From positions 1 to 36,503 of the forward strand of contig NZ_MAUD01000043.1 of assembly GCF_001700515.1 (NCBI RefSeq): a DNA stretch of 36,503 nt. Reading direction: 5' to 3'. This DNA comes from Streptomyces lushanensis. GTDB lineage: Bacteria > Actinomycetota > Actinomycetes > Streptomycetales > Streptomycetaceae. The translations under genes were made by a program, and so were the position numbers. Shown here piece after piece: positions 6,416 through 14,215 of the stretch. Positions within the stretch are counted from its first letter, which is position 1. Each line of letters begins with the position of its first letter. The notes under the pieces were generated by a model. It was given only the letters and a program-made list of their open reading frames with translations. It was not told the DNA's origin and did not search any database.

Positions 6416-6438
6416 TGACGGTAGTAGTTGACGGCAAC
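6416..6438 (+). repeat. Paired TGACGG motif, downstream end of cassette 2
   Basis: TGACGGTAGTAG followed by TTGACGGCAAC. It differs from the copy at 2670-2692 at two positions and has the same length (23 nt), while the two upstream copies (1629, 5285) are 22 nt with CGACGGCAAC as second half. Cassette 2 therefore lies between one short-form and one long-form copy, exactly as cassette 1 does. Confidence 0.6.
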
Positions 6439-7006
6439 GTCAGCGGACGCGGCTCCTGGTCGATACCGGGTGCGGATGAATTCGGTGAGGGCGGGAATGG
6501 GGATTGGGCTGAGCTGGAGGCGAGTCGGCATAGGCACGGGCACCGGGAGCAGATTCAGCGCCGGGGTCGCCTCCGTGTGGAGGGCGGCGAGCGGGGGCGA
6601 GGCCATCGGCAAGTCCCTTCGGCTGCGAACTGTTGTTGCAGTCCGGCCGGACGCGTTCGCATTGGCGGCGGCGCAGGCCGGTCGGCTCGACCAGCCGCGC
6701 GGGGGGGCCTACGTAGCGTGTCGGCGGTCCGAAGTCCGAAGTCCGCGGTCCGTGCGTTCAGTCGGGGGCAGGAGGTTCTGACGGCGGTCAGCCGGGGCCC
6801 GTACATCGCCGTCAGTGCCTCCGCGGCGGCTTCTGTCGCCGTTCGGCGCGCCGGACCGCGGGCGTCCCGGCGTTCGGCAAGGCCGGGCCTTTACCCGGAC
6901 TCGGCCCTCCCGCGCGCCGCCCTCCCGGCGGACAGGGCCTAGGCTCGAATCCTGGGGTCGGTCGGAACAGGGCCGGTTGGACACGGTCGCGGACAGGAGA
7001 CGGCGT

Positions 7007-10000
7007 ATGACGGTGCCGGGTCGCAGGAGCAGTACGTTCATCCGCCTGCTGCGGCACGGCTTCACCGATCCCTCCGCCGCCGAGCGGTTGCTCGACGAGC
7101 CCGAGATGACGGTCGTACGGTCCGATCCGCTGCTGCTCGACGCCTTCGGCGCCACCGCCGATCCCGATCTCGCGCTGCGCGGCTTCGTCCGGCTGGCCGA
7201 GGCGCAGAAGCCCGACGAGCGGACGATGCTGCTGGACACGCTGGTGACGGCCAAGCCGCTGCGCGACCGGCTGCTCGGGGTGCTCGGCGCGTCCGAGGCG
7301 CTCGGCGACCATCTCGCCAGACATCCCGGCGACTGGCACGCTCTGGTCACCTACGAACTGGCCGATCTGCATCCCGGCGTCGAGGAGTTCGAACGCGGTC
7401 TCGCCGGTGCCGACGACCCGGTGTCGCTGCGGATCGCCTACCGCCGCTGTCTGCTGGCCATCGCCGCCAGGGACGTCTGCGGTACGACGGATGTCGCCGA
7501 GACCGCCGCCGAACTGGCCGATCTGGCCACCGCGACCCTGCGCGCCGCCCTCGCGATCGCACGGGCCGCCGCGCCCGAGGACGCCGCCGCGTGCCGGCTG
7601 GCGGTCATCGCGATGGGCAAGTGCGGCGGCCATGAGCTGAACTATGTCTCCGACGTGGATGTGATCTTCGTCGGCGCCCTGCCGGAAGGCGCCGACGGCG
7701 AGGCCGACGAGGGCGCCGCGGTCCGGGCCGCGACCCGGCTGGCCTCCCATCTCATGCGGATCTGCTCCGAGTCGACCGTCGAGGGGACCATCTGGCCCGT
7801 CGACGCCAACCTGCGGCCCGAGGGCCGCAACGGGCCGCTCGTACGGACGCTGAGCAGCCATCTCGCGTACTACCAGCGCTGGGCCAAGACCTGGGAGTTC
7901 CAGGCGCTGCTCAAGGCCCGGGTGGTGGCCGGCGACCCGCTGCTCGGCGCGGAGTACATCGACGGAGTCTCGCCGCTGGTCTGGCAGGCGGCCGAGCGCG
8001 AGCACTTCGTCTCCGACGTGCAGAAGATGCGCCGCCGGGTCATCGCGAACCTGCCCGCGGGACAGGCCGAGCGCGAGCTGAAGCTCGGACCGGGCGGGCT
8101 GCGGGACGTCGAGTTCGCCGTACAGCTCCTCCAGCTGGTCCATGGCCGCAGCGACGTCTCGCTGCGCAGCAGCTCCACCCTCGAAGCACTGGGCGCGCTG
8201 GCGGCGGGCGGCTATGTGGGCCGCACGGACGCGCGGCAGTTCGACGAGGCGTACCGCTTCCTGCGCGCCATGGAGCACCACATCCAGCTCCACCGGCTGC
8301 GCCGTACGCATCTCGTACCGGACGGCGAGGCCGATCTGCGCCGCCTCGGGCGCTCGCTCGGGATGCGCGGCGATCCCGTCGCCGAGCTGAACAAGGTGTG
8401 GAAACGGCATGCCTCGGTGGTCCGGCGGCTGCACGAGAAGCTCTTCTACCGGCCGCTGCTCGACGCGGTCGCCCAGCTCACGCCCGGCGAGACCCGGCTC
8501 AGCCCGAAGGCGGCACGCCAGCGGCTCGAAGCGCTCGGATACGCCGATCCGGGCTCCGCGCTGCGCCATCTGGAGGCGCTGTCGTCCGGAGTGAGCCGTA
8601 AGGCCGCGATCCAGCGGACGCTGCTGCCGGTGCTGCTGGGCTGGTTCGCGGACTCGGCCGATCCCGACGCCGGGCTGCTCGGCTTCCGCAAGGTGTCCGA
8701 CGCGCTCGGCAAGACGCCCTGGTATCTGCGGCTGCTGCGGGACGAGGGAGCCGCGGCGGAGAATCTGGCGCGCGTGCTCTCGGCCGGCCGGCTCGCCCCG
8801 GATCTGCTGCTGCGCGCGCCCGAGGCGGTCGCGATCCTCGGCGATCCTGAGGGCCTGGCACCGCGCGGCCGTGACCATCTCGAACAGGAGATCCTGGCGG
8901 CGGTCGGGCGCGCGGACACCGCCGAGGGCGCCGTCGCCGCCGCGCGCGGGGTGCGCAGACGGGAGCTGTTCCGTACGGCCGCGGCGGATCTGATCGGCTC
9001 GTACGGTACGGAGGAGAGCCCGGCCGAGGAGGATCCCGGAGCGCTGGTGGACCGTGTCGGGAACGCGGTCACCGATCTCAACGCGGCGACGCTCGCGGGC
9101 GCCCTGCGCGCCGCCGTACGCGCGGAGTGGGGCGACACCCTGCCGACCAGGTTCGCGGTCATCGGCATGGGCAGATTCGGCGGCCACGAGCTGAGCTACG
9201 GTTCCGACGCCGATGTGCTCTTCGTGCACGAGCCGCGCGAGGGCGTCGACGAGCAGGAGGCGGGCCGCGCCGCGAACGCGGTGGTCGCCGAGATGCGCAG
9301 GCTGCTCCAGGTGCCGACCGCCGATCCGCCGTTGCTGATCGACGCGGATCTGCGGCCCGAGGGCAAGAGCGGCCCGATGGTCCGTACGCTCGCCTCCTAC
9401 GCGGCCTACTACCGGCGCTGGTCGCTGGTGTGGGAGAGCCAGGCGCTGCTGCGCGCGGAGCAGATGGCGGGCGACGCCGATCTGGGCCGCCGCTTCATCG
9501 AGCTGATCGACACACTGCGGTATCCGGCGGAAGGGCTCGGCGAGGACGCGGTACGAGAGATCCGCCGCCTCAAGGCACGGATGGAGCGGGAACGGCTGCC
9601 CAGGGCGGCCGATCCGACGCTCCACACCAAGCTGGGCCGTGGCGGTCTCTCGGATGTCGAGTGGACGGTCCAGCTGCTCCAGCTGCGGCACGGCTGGGCG
9701 GAACCGGGACTGCGGACGACCCGTACGCGCGAGGCGCTCGCGGCGGCCCGGGCGGCGGGCCTTCTCCCGACGGAGGACGCGCGGATCCTGGACGACGCGT
9801 GGGTGCTGGCCTCCCGGGTGCGCAACGGCGTGATGCTGGTCAGAGGCAGGCCGGGCGACACCTTCCCGTCGGACGGCCGGGAACTGGCGGCGATGGGCCG
9901 TTACCTCGGGTACGGACCGGGTCATGTGGGAGACATGCTGGACGACTACCGCCGGATCACACGCAGGGCACGCGCGGTGGTCGAGCAGCTGTTCTACGAC

Positions 10001-10009
10001 GCGGTGTGA
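7007..10009 (+). CDS. glnE: Bifunctional glutamine synthetase adenylyltransferase/deadenylyltransferase
   Basis: GlnE adenylylates and deadenylylates glutamine synthetase I in the cytoplasm, switching ammonium assimilation off and on. The 1000-aa protein has the family's duplicated layout. An N-terminal nucleotidyltransferase domain carries GKCGGHELNYVSDVDVIFVG (near residue 205-222), and a C-terminal one carries GMGRFGGHELSYGSDADVLF (near 718-738). Each is followed by a helical regulatory half with the 'LKLGPGGLRDVEF' or 'TKLGRGGLSDVEW' motif. The ATG at 7007 is chosen because AGGAGA (6995-7000) lies just before it; the frame is open further upstream but without similarity. It is not in an operon here and converges on the PAP2 gene 63 bp downstream. 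It marks the return to core chromosome. Confidence 0.96.
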   Translation: MTVPGRRSSTFIRLLRHGFTDPSAAERLLDEPEMTVVRSDPLLLDAFGATADPDLALRGFVRLAEAQKPDERTMLLDTLVTAKPLRDRLLGVLGASEALGDHLARHPGDWHALVTYELADLHPGVEEFERGLAGADDPVSLRIAYRRCLLAIAARDVCGTTDVAETAAELADLATATLRAALAIARAAAPEDAAACRLAVIAMGKCGGHELNYVSDVDVIFVGALPEGADGEADEGAAVRAATRLASHLMRICSESTVEGTIWPVDANLRPEGRNGPLVRTLSSHLAYYQRWAKTWEFQALLKARVVAGDPLLGAEYIDGVSPLVWQAAEREHFVSDVQKMRRRVIANLPAGQAERELKLGPGGLRDVEFAVQLLQLVHGRSDVSLRSSSTLEALGALAAGGYVGRTDARQFDEAYRFLRAMEHHIQLHRLRRTHLVPDGEADLRRLGRSLGMRGDPVAELNKVWKRHASVVRRLHEKLFYRPLLDAVAQLTPGETRLSPKAARQRLEALGYADPGSALRHLEALSSGVSRKAAIQRTLLPVLLGWFADSADPDAGLLGFRKVSDALGKTPWYLRLLRDEGAAAENLARVLSAGRLAPDLLLRAPEAVAILGDPEGLAPRGRDHLEQEILAAVGRADTAEGAVAAARGVRRRELFRTAAADLIGSYGTEESPAEEDPGALVDRVGNAVTDLNAATLAGALRAAVRAEWGDTLPTRFAVIGMGRFGGHELSYGSDADVLFVHEPREGVDEQEAGRAANAVVAEMRRLLQVPTADPPLLIDADLRPEGKSGPMVRTLASYAAYYRRWSLVWESQALLRAEQMAGDADLGRRFIELIDTLRYPAEGLGEDAVREIRRLKARMERERLPRAADPTLHTKLGRGGLSDVEWTVQLLQLRHGWAEPGLRTTRTREALAAARAAGLLPTEDARILDDAWVLASRVRNGVMLVRGRPGDTFPSDGRELAAMGRYLGYGPGHVGDMLDDYRRITRRARAVVEQLFYDAV

Positions 10010-10090
10010 GCCCACGACGCGGTGCGAGCCACGGCCCCGGCCGCGGCCGCGGACGCGGTGAGACGCGGTGAGCTACGACGCGGTGTGAGC
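9994..10090. repeat. 18-bp duplication and GACGCGGTG array at convergent gene ends
   Basis: CTACGACGCGGTGTGAGC occurs exactly at 9994-10011 and 10073-10090. GACGCGGTG occurs five times (9998, 10016, 10052, 10062, 10077). The first 18-mer encodes the glnE end (YDAV and TGA). The second, read on the minus strand, encodes the PAP2 protein's AHTAS and its TAG stop. Confidence 0.85.
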
Positions 10091-11230
10091 GCCGCGCGAG
10101 GAGGCGGGCTCCGCTCTGCCGCCGGCCGAGGTGTCCCTTACCGCCGCACCGCCCTGCGCCGTCGAAGCGCCCTGTGCCGTCGGCTGAGCCGCCCCGCGGG
10201 GCGTGCGCGCCGTACGCGCCAGGGGCCCGGGCGTACGTGGCCGCCGCCCGGGACCGCCGTCCGTGTCCGCCGGGTGCTCGTCCACGTCGCGCGGGAGACG
10301 CGGGAGCCGGGCGGGCAGCGAGCCGAACCAGAGGTACGAGACCGCGAAGCCGAAGGACAGACAGATCATGCCGCCGACCGCGTCCAGCCAGAAGTGATTG
10401 GCGGTGGCGACGATCACCACCAGCGTCAGCGTGGGGTAGAGCAGACCAAGGATCTTGGTCCAGGGCGCCCTGGCCAGCGCGAAGATCGTCAGACCGCACC
10501 AGAGCGACCAGCCGATGTGCATCGACGGCATGGCCGCGTACTGGTTCGACATGTTCTTGAGATTGCCCGAGGCCATCGAGCCCCAGGTCTCGTGGTGCAC
10601 CACCGTGTCGATGAAGCTGTTCCCGGCCATCAGCCGCGGCGGTGCCAGCGGGTACAGGTAATAGCCGAGAAGAGCCACGGCCGTGGTCGCGAAGAGCACC
10701 AGCCGGCCGGCCGCGTAACGGCCGGGATGGCGGCGGAAGAGCCAGACCAGCACACCTATCGTGACGATGAAGTGGAGAGTCGCGTAGTAGTAGTTCATTC
10801 CTACGATCAGCCACGTCACAGAATTCACCGCGTGGTTGATTGACCGCTCCACGGCGATGCCAAGATGCTGTTCGGTGTCCCAGATCCAGTTCGCGTTCTC
10901 CAGAGCCTTCGCCCGCCGCTCCGGTACCGCGTTACGGATCAGTGAGTACGTCCAGTAACTCACCGCGATCAGGAGGATTTCGAACCAGAGACGAGGACGG
11001 CGAGGTGATCTCGCGCGCCGCAGCCACAGGTGGTCGCGCCGCGGCAGCGTGCGGTCGTCCACGGGTTCTGACGACGTGCGGCCGTGCACCGGATCCGTGG
11101 TGTCCACCGGCTGCGTGGTCACGTCGCGTCTCGCGCCGGTCGCCACGTGGTTCGCGTCCGCCTCCTCGTGTGTGATGGGTGACGGGGTGGCCCCTCGGCC
11201 TTCCTCTGTCTTCACTGTTGGTTCACCCAT
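10073..11230 (-). CDS. PAP2-family membrane phosphatase (inositolphosphotransferase-like)
   Basis: This 385-aa integral membrane protein probably dephosphorylates a lipid phosphate or transfers a phosphoinositol group. A hydrophilic N-terminus of about 80 residues is followed by several membrane segments (about 82-98, 137-165, 176-195, 238-252, 260-303). The acid-phosphatase motifs lie on the outer side: YLYPLAPPRLM (191-201), AAMPSMHIGWSLW (232-244, with the Ser-x-His) and NHFWLDAVGG (278-287, catalytic His and Asp). This arrangement is typical of the PAP2_3/AUR1-like branch. The C-terminal tail of about 75 residues is Pro/Arg/Ala-rich and disordered. The ATG at 11230 has no clear ribosome site, so an internal start is possible. 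It converges on glnE and lies downstream of malR in the same direction. Confidence 0.85.
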   Translation of the reverse strand: MGEPTVKTEEGRGATPSPITHEEADANHVATGARRDVTTQPVDTTDPVHGRTSSEPVDDRTLPRRDHLWLRRARSPRRPRLWFEILLIAVSYWTYSLIRNAVPERRAKALENANWIWDTEQHLGIAVERSINHAVNSVTWLIVGMNYYYATLHFIVTIGVLVWLFRRHPGRYAAGRLVLFATTAVALLGYYLYPLAPPRLMAGNSFIDTVVHHETWGSMASGNLKNMSNQYAAMPSMHIGWSLWCGLTIFALARAPWTKILGLLYPTLTLVVIVATANHFWLDAVGGMICLSFGFAVSYLWFGSLPARLPRLPRDVDEHPADTDGGPGRRPRTPGPLARTARTPRGAAQPTAQGASTAQGGAAVRDTSAGGRAEPASSRGAHTAS

Positions 11231-11259
11231 AGCGAGAGAGTTTGCCAGATTCTCGTCCT

Positions 11260-11282
11260 CCGACCGATCATCCCCCGGTCGG
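11260..11282 (-). terminator. Weak hairpin after malR
   Basis: CCGACC (11260-11265) pairs with GGTCGG (11277-11282), loop of 11 nt, 57 bp downstream of the malR stop in the minus direction. The stem is only 6 bp, so termination is uncertain. Confidence 0.3.
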
Positions 11283-11338
11283 GTTCCCCTCGCACGCGCT
11301 ACTACCGTGGGACGACTCCTCCCGCGGGCTCCTCCTCA

Positions 11339-12394
11339 TCACGGACGGGGCCGTGACCCCGGTATCCCCTGAGGTCCCGGAGCCGGCCCGGAAGCGGTTG
11401 AACCGCGAACCACCAGCTCGGGCATGAAGACGAACTCGCTGTGCGGCGCGGGAGTGCCGCCGATCTCCTCCAGGAGCGTACGGACCGCCGCCTGGCCCAT
11501 GGACGGCACCGGCTTGCGGATCGTCGTCAGCGGCGGATCGGTGAAGGCTATGAGCGGCGAGTCGTCGAAACCGACCACCGACAGATCGCGCGGCACATCG
11601 AGGCCGCGCCGCCGCGCCGCGCGGATCGCGCCCAGCGCCATCATGTCGCTGGCGCACACCACCGCCGTACAGCCGCGGTCCATCAGCGCGGAGGCCGCGG
11701 CCTGACCGCCCTCCAGCGTGAACAGCGACTGCTGGATCAGCTCGTCCGCCTCGTCCGAGGAGAGTCCCAGCAGCTCCTGGACCGTGGCCCGGAAGCCCTC
11801 GATCTTGCGGAGTACGGGCACGAAGCGGCGCGGGCCGACGGCCAGACCGATGCGCTGATGGCCGAGCGAGACGAGATGGGTCACCGCCAGCCGCATCGCC
11901 GCCCGGTCGTCGGGAGAGATGAAGGGCGCCTGGACCTTCGGCGAGAAGCCGTCGACCAGCACGAAGGGCACGCCCTGGGTGCGCAGCCTCTCGTAGCGCC
12001 GCATGTCGGCGGAGGTGTCGGCGTGCAGTCCCGAGACGAAGATGATGCCGGAGACGTCCCGTTCGACCAGCATCTCCGTCAGCTCGTCCTCGGTGGATCC
12101 GCCGGGGGTCTGCGTCGCGAGCACCGGTGTGTAGCCCTGCCTGGTCAGCGCCTGGCCGATGACCTGCGCCAGGGCCGGGAAGATCGGATTCTCCAGCTCG
12201 GGCGTGATCAGGCCGACGAGCCCCGCGCTGCGGCGGCGCAGCCGCACCGGACGTTCGTAGCCGAGGACGTCGAGCGCGGCGAGGACGGATTCGCGGGTGG
12301 CCGCGGCAACCCCGGGCTTGCCGTTCAGTACGCGGCTGACCGTCGCTTCGCTGACCCCCGCCTGAGTTGCGATATCGGCAAGCCGTGCGGTCAT
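11339..12394 (-). CDS. malR: LacI-family maltose/maltodextrin repressor MalR
   Basis: This 351-aa LacI/GalR regulator has an N-terminal HTH (MTARLADIATQAGVSEATVS, then RVLNGKPGV) with the hinge helix following, then a periplasmic-binding-like effector domain (VGLITPELENPIFPALAQVI; DRGCTAVVCASDMMALGAI; VPRDLSVVGFDDSPLIAFTD). By position it is MalR/Reg1, the repressor of the divergent maltose operon in streptomycetes, released by maltose-type inducers. The ATG at 12394 is chosen because the HTH begins there; the frame is open to 12532 but the extra 46 residues do not resemble a LacI start. It is divergent from malE with 326 bp between them, and CTTG/CAAG inverted repeats lie in that gap. Confidence 0.93.
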   Translation of the reverse strand: MTARLADIATQAGVSEATVSRVLNGKPGVAAATRESVLAALDVLGYERPVRLRRRSAGLVGLITPELENPIFPALAQVIGQALTRQGYTPVLATQTPGGSTEDELTEMLVERDVSGIIFVSGLHADTSADMRRYERLRTQGVPFVLVDGFSPKVQAPFISPDDRAAMRLAVTHLVSLGHQRIGLAVGPRRFVPVLRKIEGFRATVQELLGLSSDEADELIQQSLFTLEGGQAAASALMDRGCTAVVCASDMMALGAIRAARRRGLDVPRDLSVVGFDDSPLIAFTDPPLTTIRKPVPSMGQAAVRTLLEEIGGTPAPHSEFVFMPELVVRGSTASGPAPGPQGIPGSRPRP

Positions 12395-12466
12395 GTGAGT
12401 GGACTGTACCGGGCGTCTGTCGGATTGCCCACCGCACGCGAGAACCGGCCGTCGTGACTCATCGTT

Positions 12467-12478
12467 GCAAGATCTTGC
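12467..12478. promoter_or_regulatory. Palindrome GCAAGATCTTGC near malR start
   Basis: A perfect 12-bp palindrome lies 73 bp upstream of the malR ATG. It contains CAAG and CTTG in the order opposite to that of the other two repeats. It is a candidate autoregulatory MalR site. Confidence 0.4.
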
Positions 12479-12534
12479 GAAACCTTCCTGCGGTACGGCT
12501 GTCATCCCGTACCGTGCCGTCGACCTGCACAATC

Positions 12535-12547
12535 CTTGCCTGGCAAG
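12535..12547. promoter_or_regulatory. Candidate MalR operator CTTGCCTGGCAAG
   Basis: Perfect 6-bp arms CTTGCC and GGCAAG around one central base. The CTTG-N5-CAAG spacing is shared with 18034-18046, before the amylase gene. The assignment to MalR is inferred from location and from the CTTGCA-like words known for MalR sites. Confidence 0.45.
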
Positions 12548-12614
12548 CTTTCAGAGCCCTCGTCAAGGGGTAGGACCGCAACCGGAGGGACACGCCGCAG
12601 TAACGATCAACGCT

Positions 12615-12637
12615 CCTTGCGGAAATCTTCCGCAAGG
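12615..12637. promoter_or_regulatory. Strong 23-bp inverted repeat, probable MalR operator for malE
   Basis: CCTTGCGGAA (12615-12624) and TTCCGCAAGG (12628-12637) are perfect 10-bp arms around ATC, 83 bp before the malE ATG. It is the best inverted repeat in the divergent region and includes the CTTGC half-site typical of MalR targets. It is probably the main operator of the malEFG operon. Confidence 0.65.
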
Positions 12638-12720
12638 TCTTTCGGCCTTCTTGCATCGCTGTTACCTTCACGTCCGACCCGGCGCCGCGACGGAGCGGTA
12701 CGGCAGTTGAAGGAGTTCGG

Positions 12721-13995
12721 ATGCGACGTGGCATAACGGCCACCGCCCTGGCCGCGACCCTGGCTCTCGCGGCGACCGCCTGCGGCAGTGACGACGAGCC
12801 GGCGAGCGGCGGGAGCGCGGGCGGGGAGCTCTCGGGCACGGTGACCTGGTGGGACACCTCGACCGTCGGCAGCGAGGACAAGGTCTTCCAGCGGCTCGCC
12901 GAGGACTTCGAGAAGAAGCACCCGAAGGTCGACGTCAAGTATGTGAACGTGCCGTTCGGTGAGGCCCAGAACAAGTTCAAGAACGCGGCCCAGTCCGGCT
13001 CCGGCGCGCCCGATGTGATCCGCGCGGAGGTCGCGTGGACTCCGGAGTTCGCCGATCTCGGCTATCTCGCGCCGCTGGACGGCACGCCGGCGCTCAAGAA
13101 CGAGACGGACTTCCTGGCGCAGGCCGCCGCCTCCACCGAGTACGACGGCAAGACGTACGCCGTGCCGCAGGTCATCGACTCCATGGGCATCTTCTACAAC
13201 AAGAAGATCTTCAAGGACGCGGGTGTCGAAGTGCCCACGACCGTCGCCGAGTTGAAGACCGTGTCGAAGACGGTCAAGGACAGGACGGGGAAGACCGGCC
13301 TGTATCTGCGCGGTGACGACGCCTACTGGTTCCTGTCGTTCCTGTACGGCGAGGGCGGCAATCTGGTCGACGCCGGCTCCAGGACCGTCACCGTCGACAA
13401 CGCGGCCGGCGTCAAGGCCATGACCGTCGTCAAGGACCTCGTGGACTCGGGAGCGGCCAAGACCGACGCCACCGACGGCTGGGAGAACATGCAGTCGTCC
13501 TTCAAGGACGGCAAGGTCGCGATGATGATCAACGGCCCCTGGGCCGTCACCGACACCTACGGCGGCGCCGAGTTCAAGGACAAGGCCAATCTGGGCATCG
13601 CGCCCGTACCGGCCGGTTCCGTGGCGCAGGGCTCCCCGCAGGGCGGCCACAACCTCGCGGTGTACGCGGGCTCCAAGAACCTCGACGCCTCCTACGCCTT
13701 CACCGAGTACATGACCTCCGCCGAGAGCCAGGCCAAGGTCGCCGAGGAACTGAGCCTGCTCCCCACGCGCACGTCGGCCTACACGATGCCGGGCGTCGCG
13801 GACAACGAGATCGTCGGATTCTTCAAGCCCGTCGTGGACAAGGCCGTCGAGCGCCCGTGGATCCCGGAGACCGGCAGCCTGTTCGCGCCGCTGGTGACCG
13901 AGTACACCAAGGTCCTCACCGGCCAGACCACTCCGGAGAAGGGCGTCGGCGCCACCGGCGACGCCTATCGCGAGCTGCTCAAGGGCTGGAAGTAG
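12721..13995 (+). CDS. malE: Maltose/maltodextrin-binding lipoprotein
   Basis: MalE captures maltose and maltodextrins outside the membrane and delivers them to MalFG. The 424-aa precursor has a short basic start and hydrophobic stretch (MRRGITATALAATLALAATA) ending in Cys21, which would be lipidated; the lipobox is slightly degenerate (Ala at -3). The mature part is a family-1 extracellular solute-binding protein (GTVTWWDTSTVG; APDVIRAEVAWTPEFADLGY; DGKVAMMINGPWAV). The ATG follows GAAGGAG. It is the first gene of malEFG, under the probable operator 12615-12637. A repeat-rich gap of 220 bp separates it from malF, which may allow malE to be expressed above the permease genes, as is usual for binding proteins. 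Confidence 0.95.
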   Translation: MRRGITATALAATLALAATACGSDDEPASGGSAGGELSGTVTWWDTSTVGSEDKVFQRLAEDFEKKHPKVDVKYVNVPFGEAQNKFKNAAQSGSGAPDVIRAEVAWTPEFADLGYLAPLDGTPALKNETDFLAQAAASTEYDGKTYAVPQVIDSMGIFYNKKIFKDAGVEVPTTVAELKTVSKTVKDRTGKTGLYLRGDDAYWFLSFLYGEGGNLVDAGSRTVTVDNAAGVKAMTVVKDLVDSGAAKTDATDGWENMQSSFKDGKVAMMINGPWAVTDTYGGAEFKDKANLGIAPVPAGSVAQGSPQGGHNLAVYAGSKNLDASYAFTEYMTSAESQAKVAEELSLLPTRTSAYTMPGVADNEIVGFFKPVVDKAVERPWIPETGSLFAPLVTEYTKVLTGQTTPEKGVGATGDAYRELLKGWK

Positions 13996-14024
13996 CCCGA
14001 GGCATCCCGAAGCGGCCGGAAGCG

Positions 14025-14165
14025 GACCGCCCGGCCGGCCGACCCGGTCCGACCCGGCCCCGGTCCGATCGGTCCGGTCCGACCTGATCCCGGCGCGGTC
14101 CGGCCGGTCCGATCCGGTCCCGGGCGGTGCCGAGCGGTCCGATCGGGCGGTGCGGTCCCGGCCGG
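14025..14165. repeat. GGTCCG-rich repeat tract between malE and malF
   Basis: GGTCCG or a one-base variant occurs at least seven times in about 140 bp, often as CCGGTCCGATC or CGGTCCGACC, with GGACCGCC near the left end and GGCGGTGCGGTCC near the right end. The tract can fold in several ways. It may stabilise the malE mRNA end or attenuate read-through into malF. It is too irregular to be a CRISPR. Confidence 0.7.
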
Positions 14166-14215
14166 TGGGCCGCAGCAAGGAAGCAGACCGAAGGAATTAA
14201 GGAAAGGCGGGCCGG

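Larger units (their letters stand above)
6133..7006. other. Gene-poor junction between accessory region and core genome
   Basis: I see no convincing gene in these 874 bp. They contain a strong hairpin (6374-6406), the fourth TGACGG motif (6416-6438) and a short tandem of GTCCGAA-type words near 6727-6750. Open frames on both strands here (for example 6202-6612 minus) have low-complexity translations rich in Pro and Ala and cross the hairpin and motif, so I do not accept them as genes. The region is the likely right boundary of the accessory segment. Confidence 0.5.
12395..12720. promoter_or_regulatory. Divergent malR-malE regulatory region
   Basis: These 326 bp hold no gene. Three inverted repeats made from CTTG/CAAG words (12467-12478, 12535-12547, 12615-12637) are spread across them, consistent with MalR control of both directions. 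The malE ribosome site GAAGGAG lies at about 12709-12715, six bases before the ATG. I could not fix -35/-10 hexamers with confidence. Confidence 0.7.

Noticed and set aside
6133..6440. A tRNA or attachment site expected next to an integrase remnant
   Set aside because: I found no cloverleaf or tRNA 3' end on either strand in this interval or near 2700.
6202..6612. A 136-codon minus-strand frame near the terminator
   Set aside because: It runs through the perfect hairpin and the TGACGG motif, is low complexity, and resembles no protein I know.
6812..10015. A 1067-codon open frame on the minus strand opposite glnE
   Set aside because: Same shadow effect; its translation is rich in Arg, Gln and Pro and has no recognisable family.
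14025..14165. GGTCCG repeats considered as a CRISPR array
   Set aside because: Repeat units are 6-10 bp with irregular spacing and no unique spacers of constant length; no cas genes are present.
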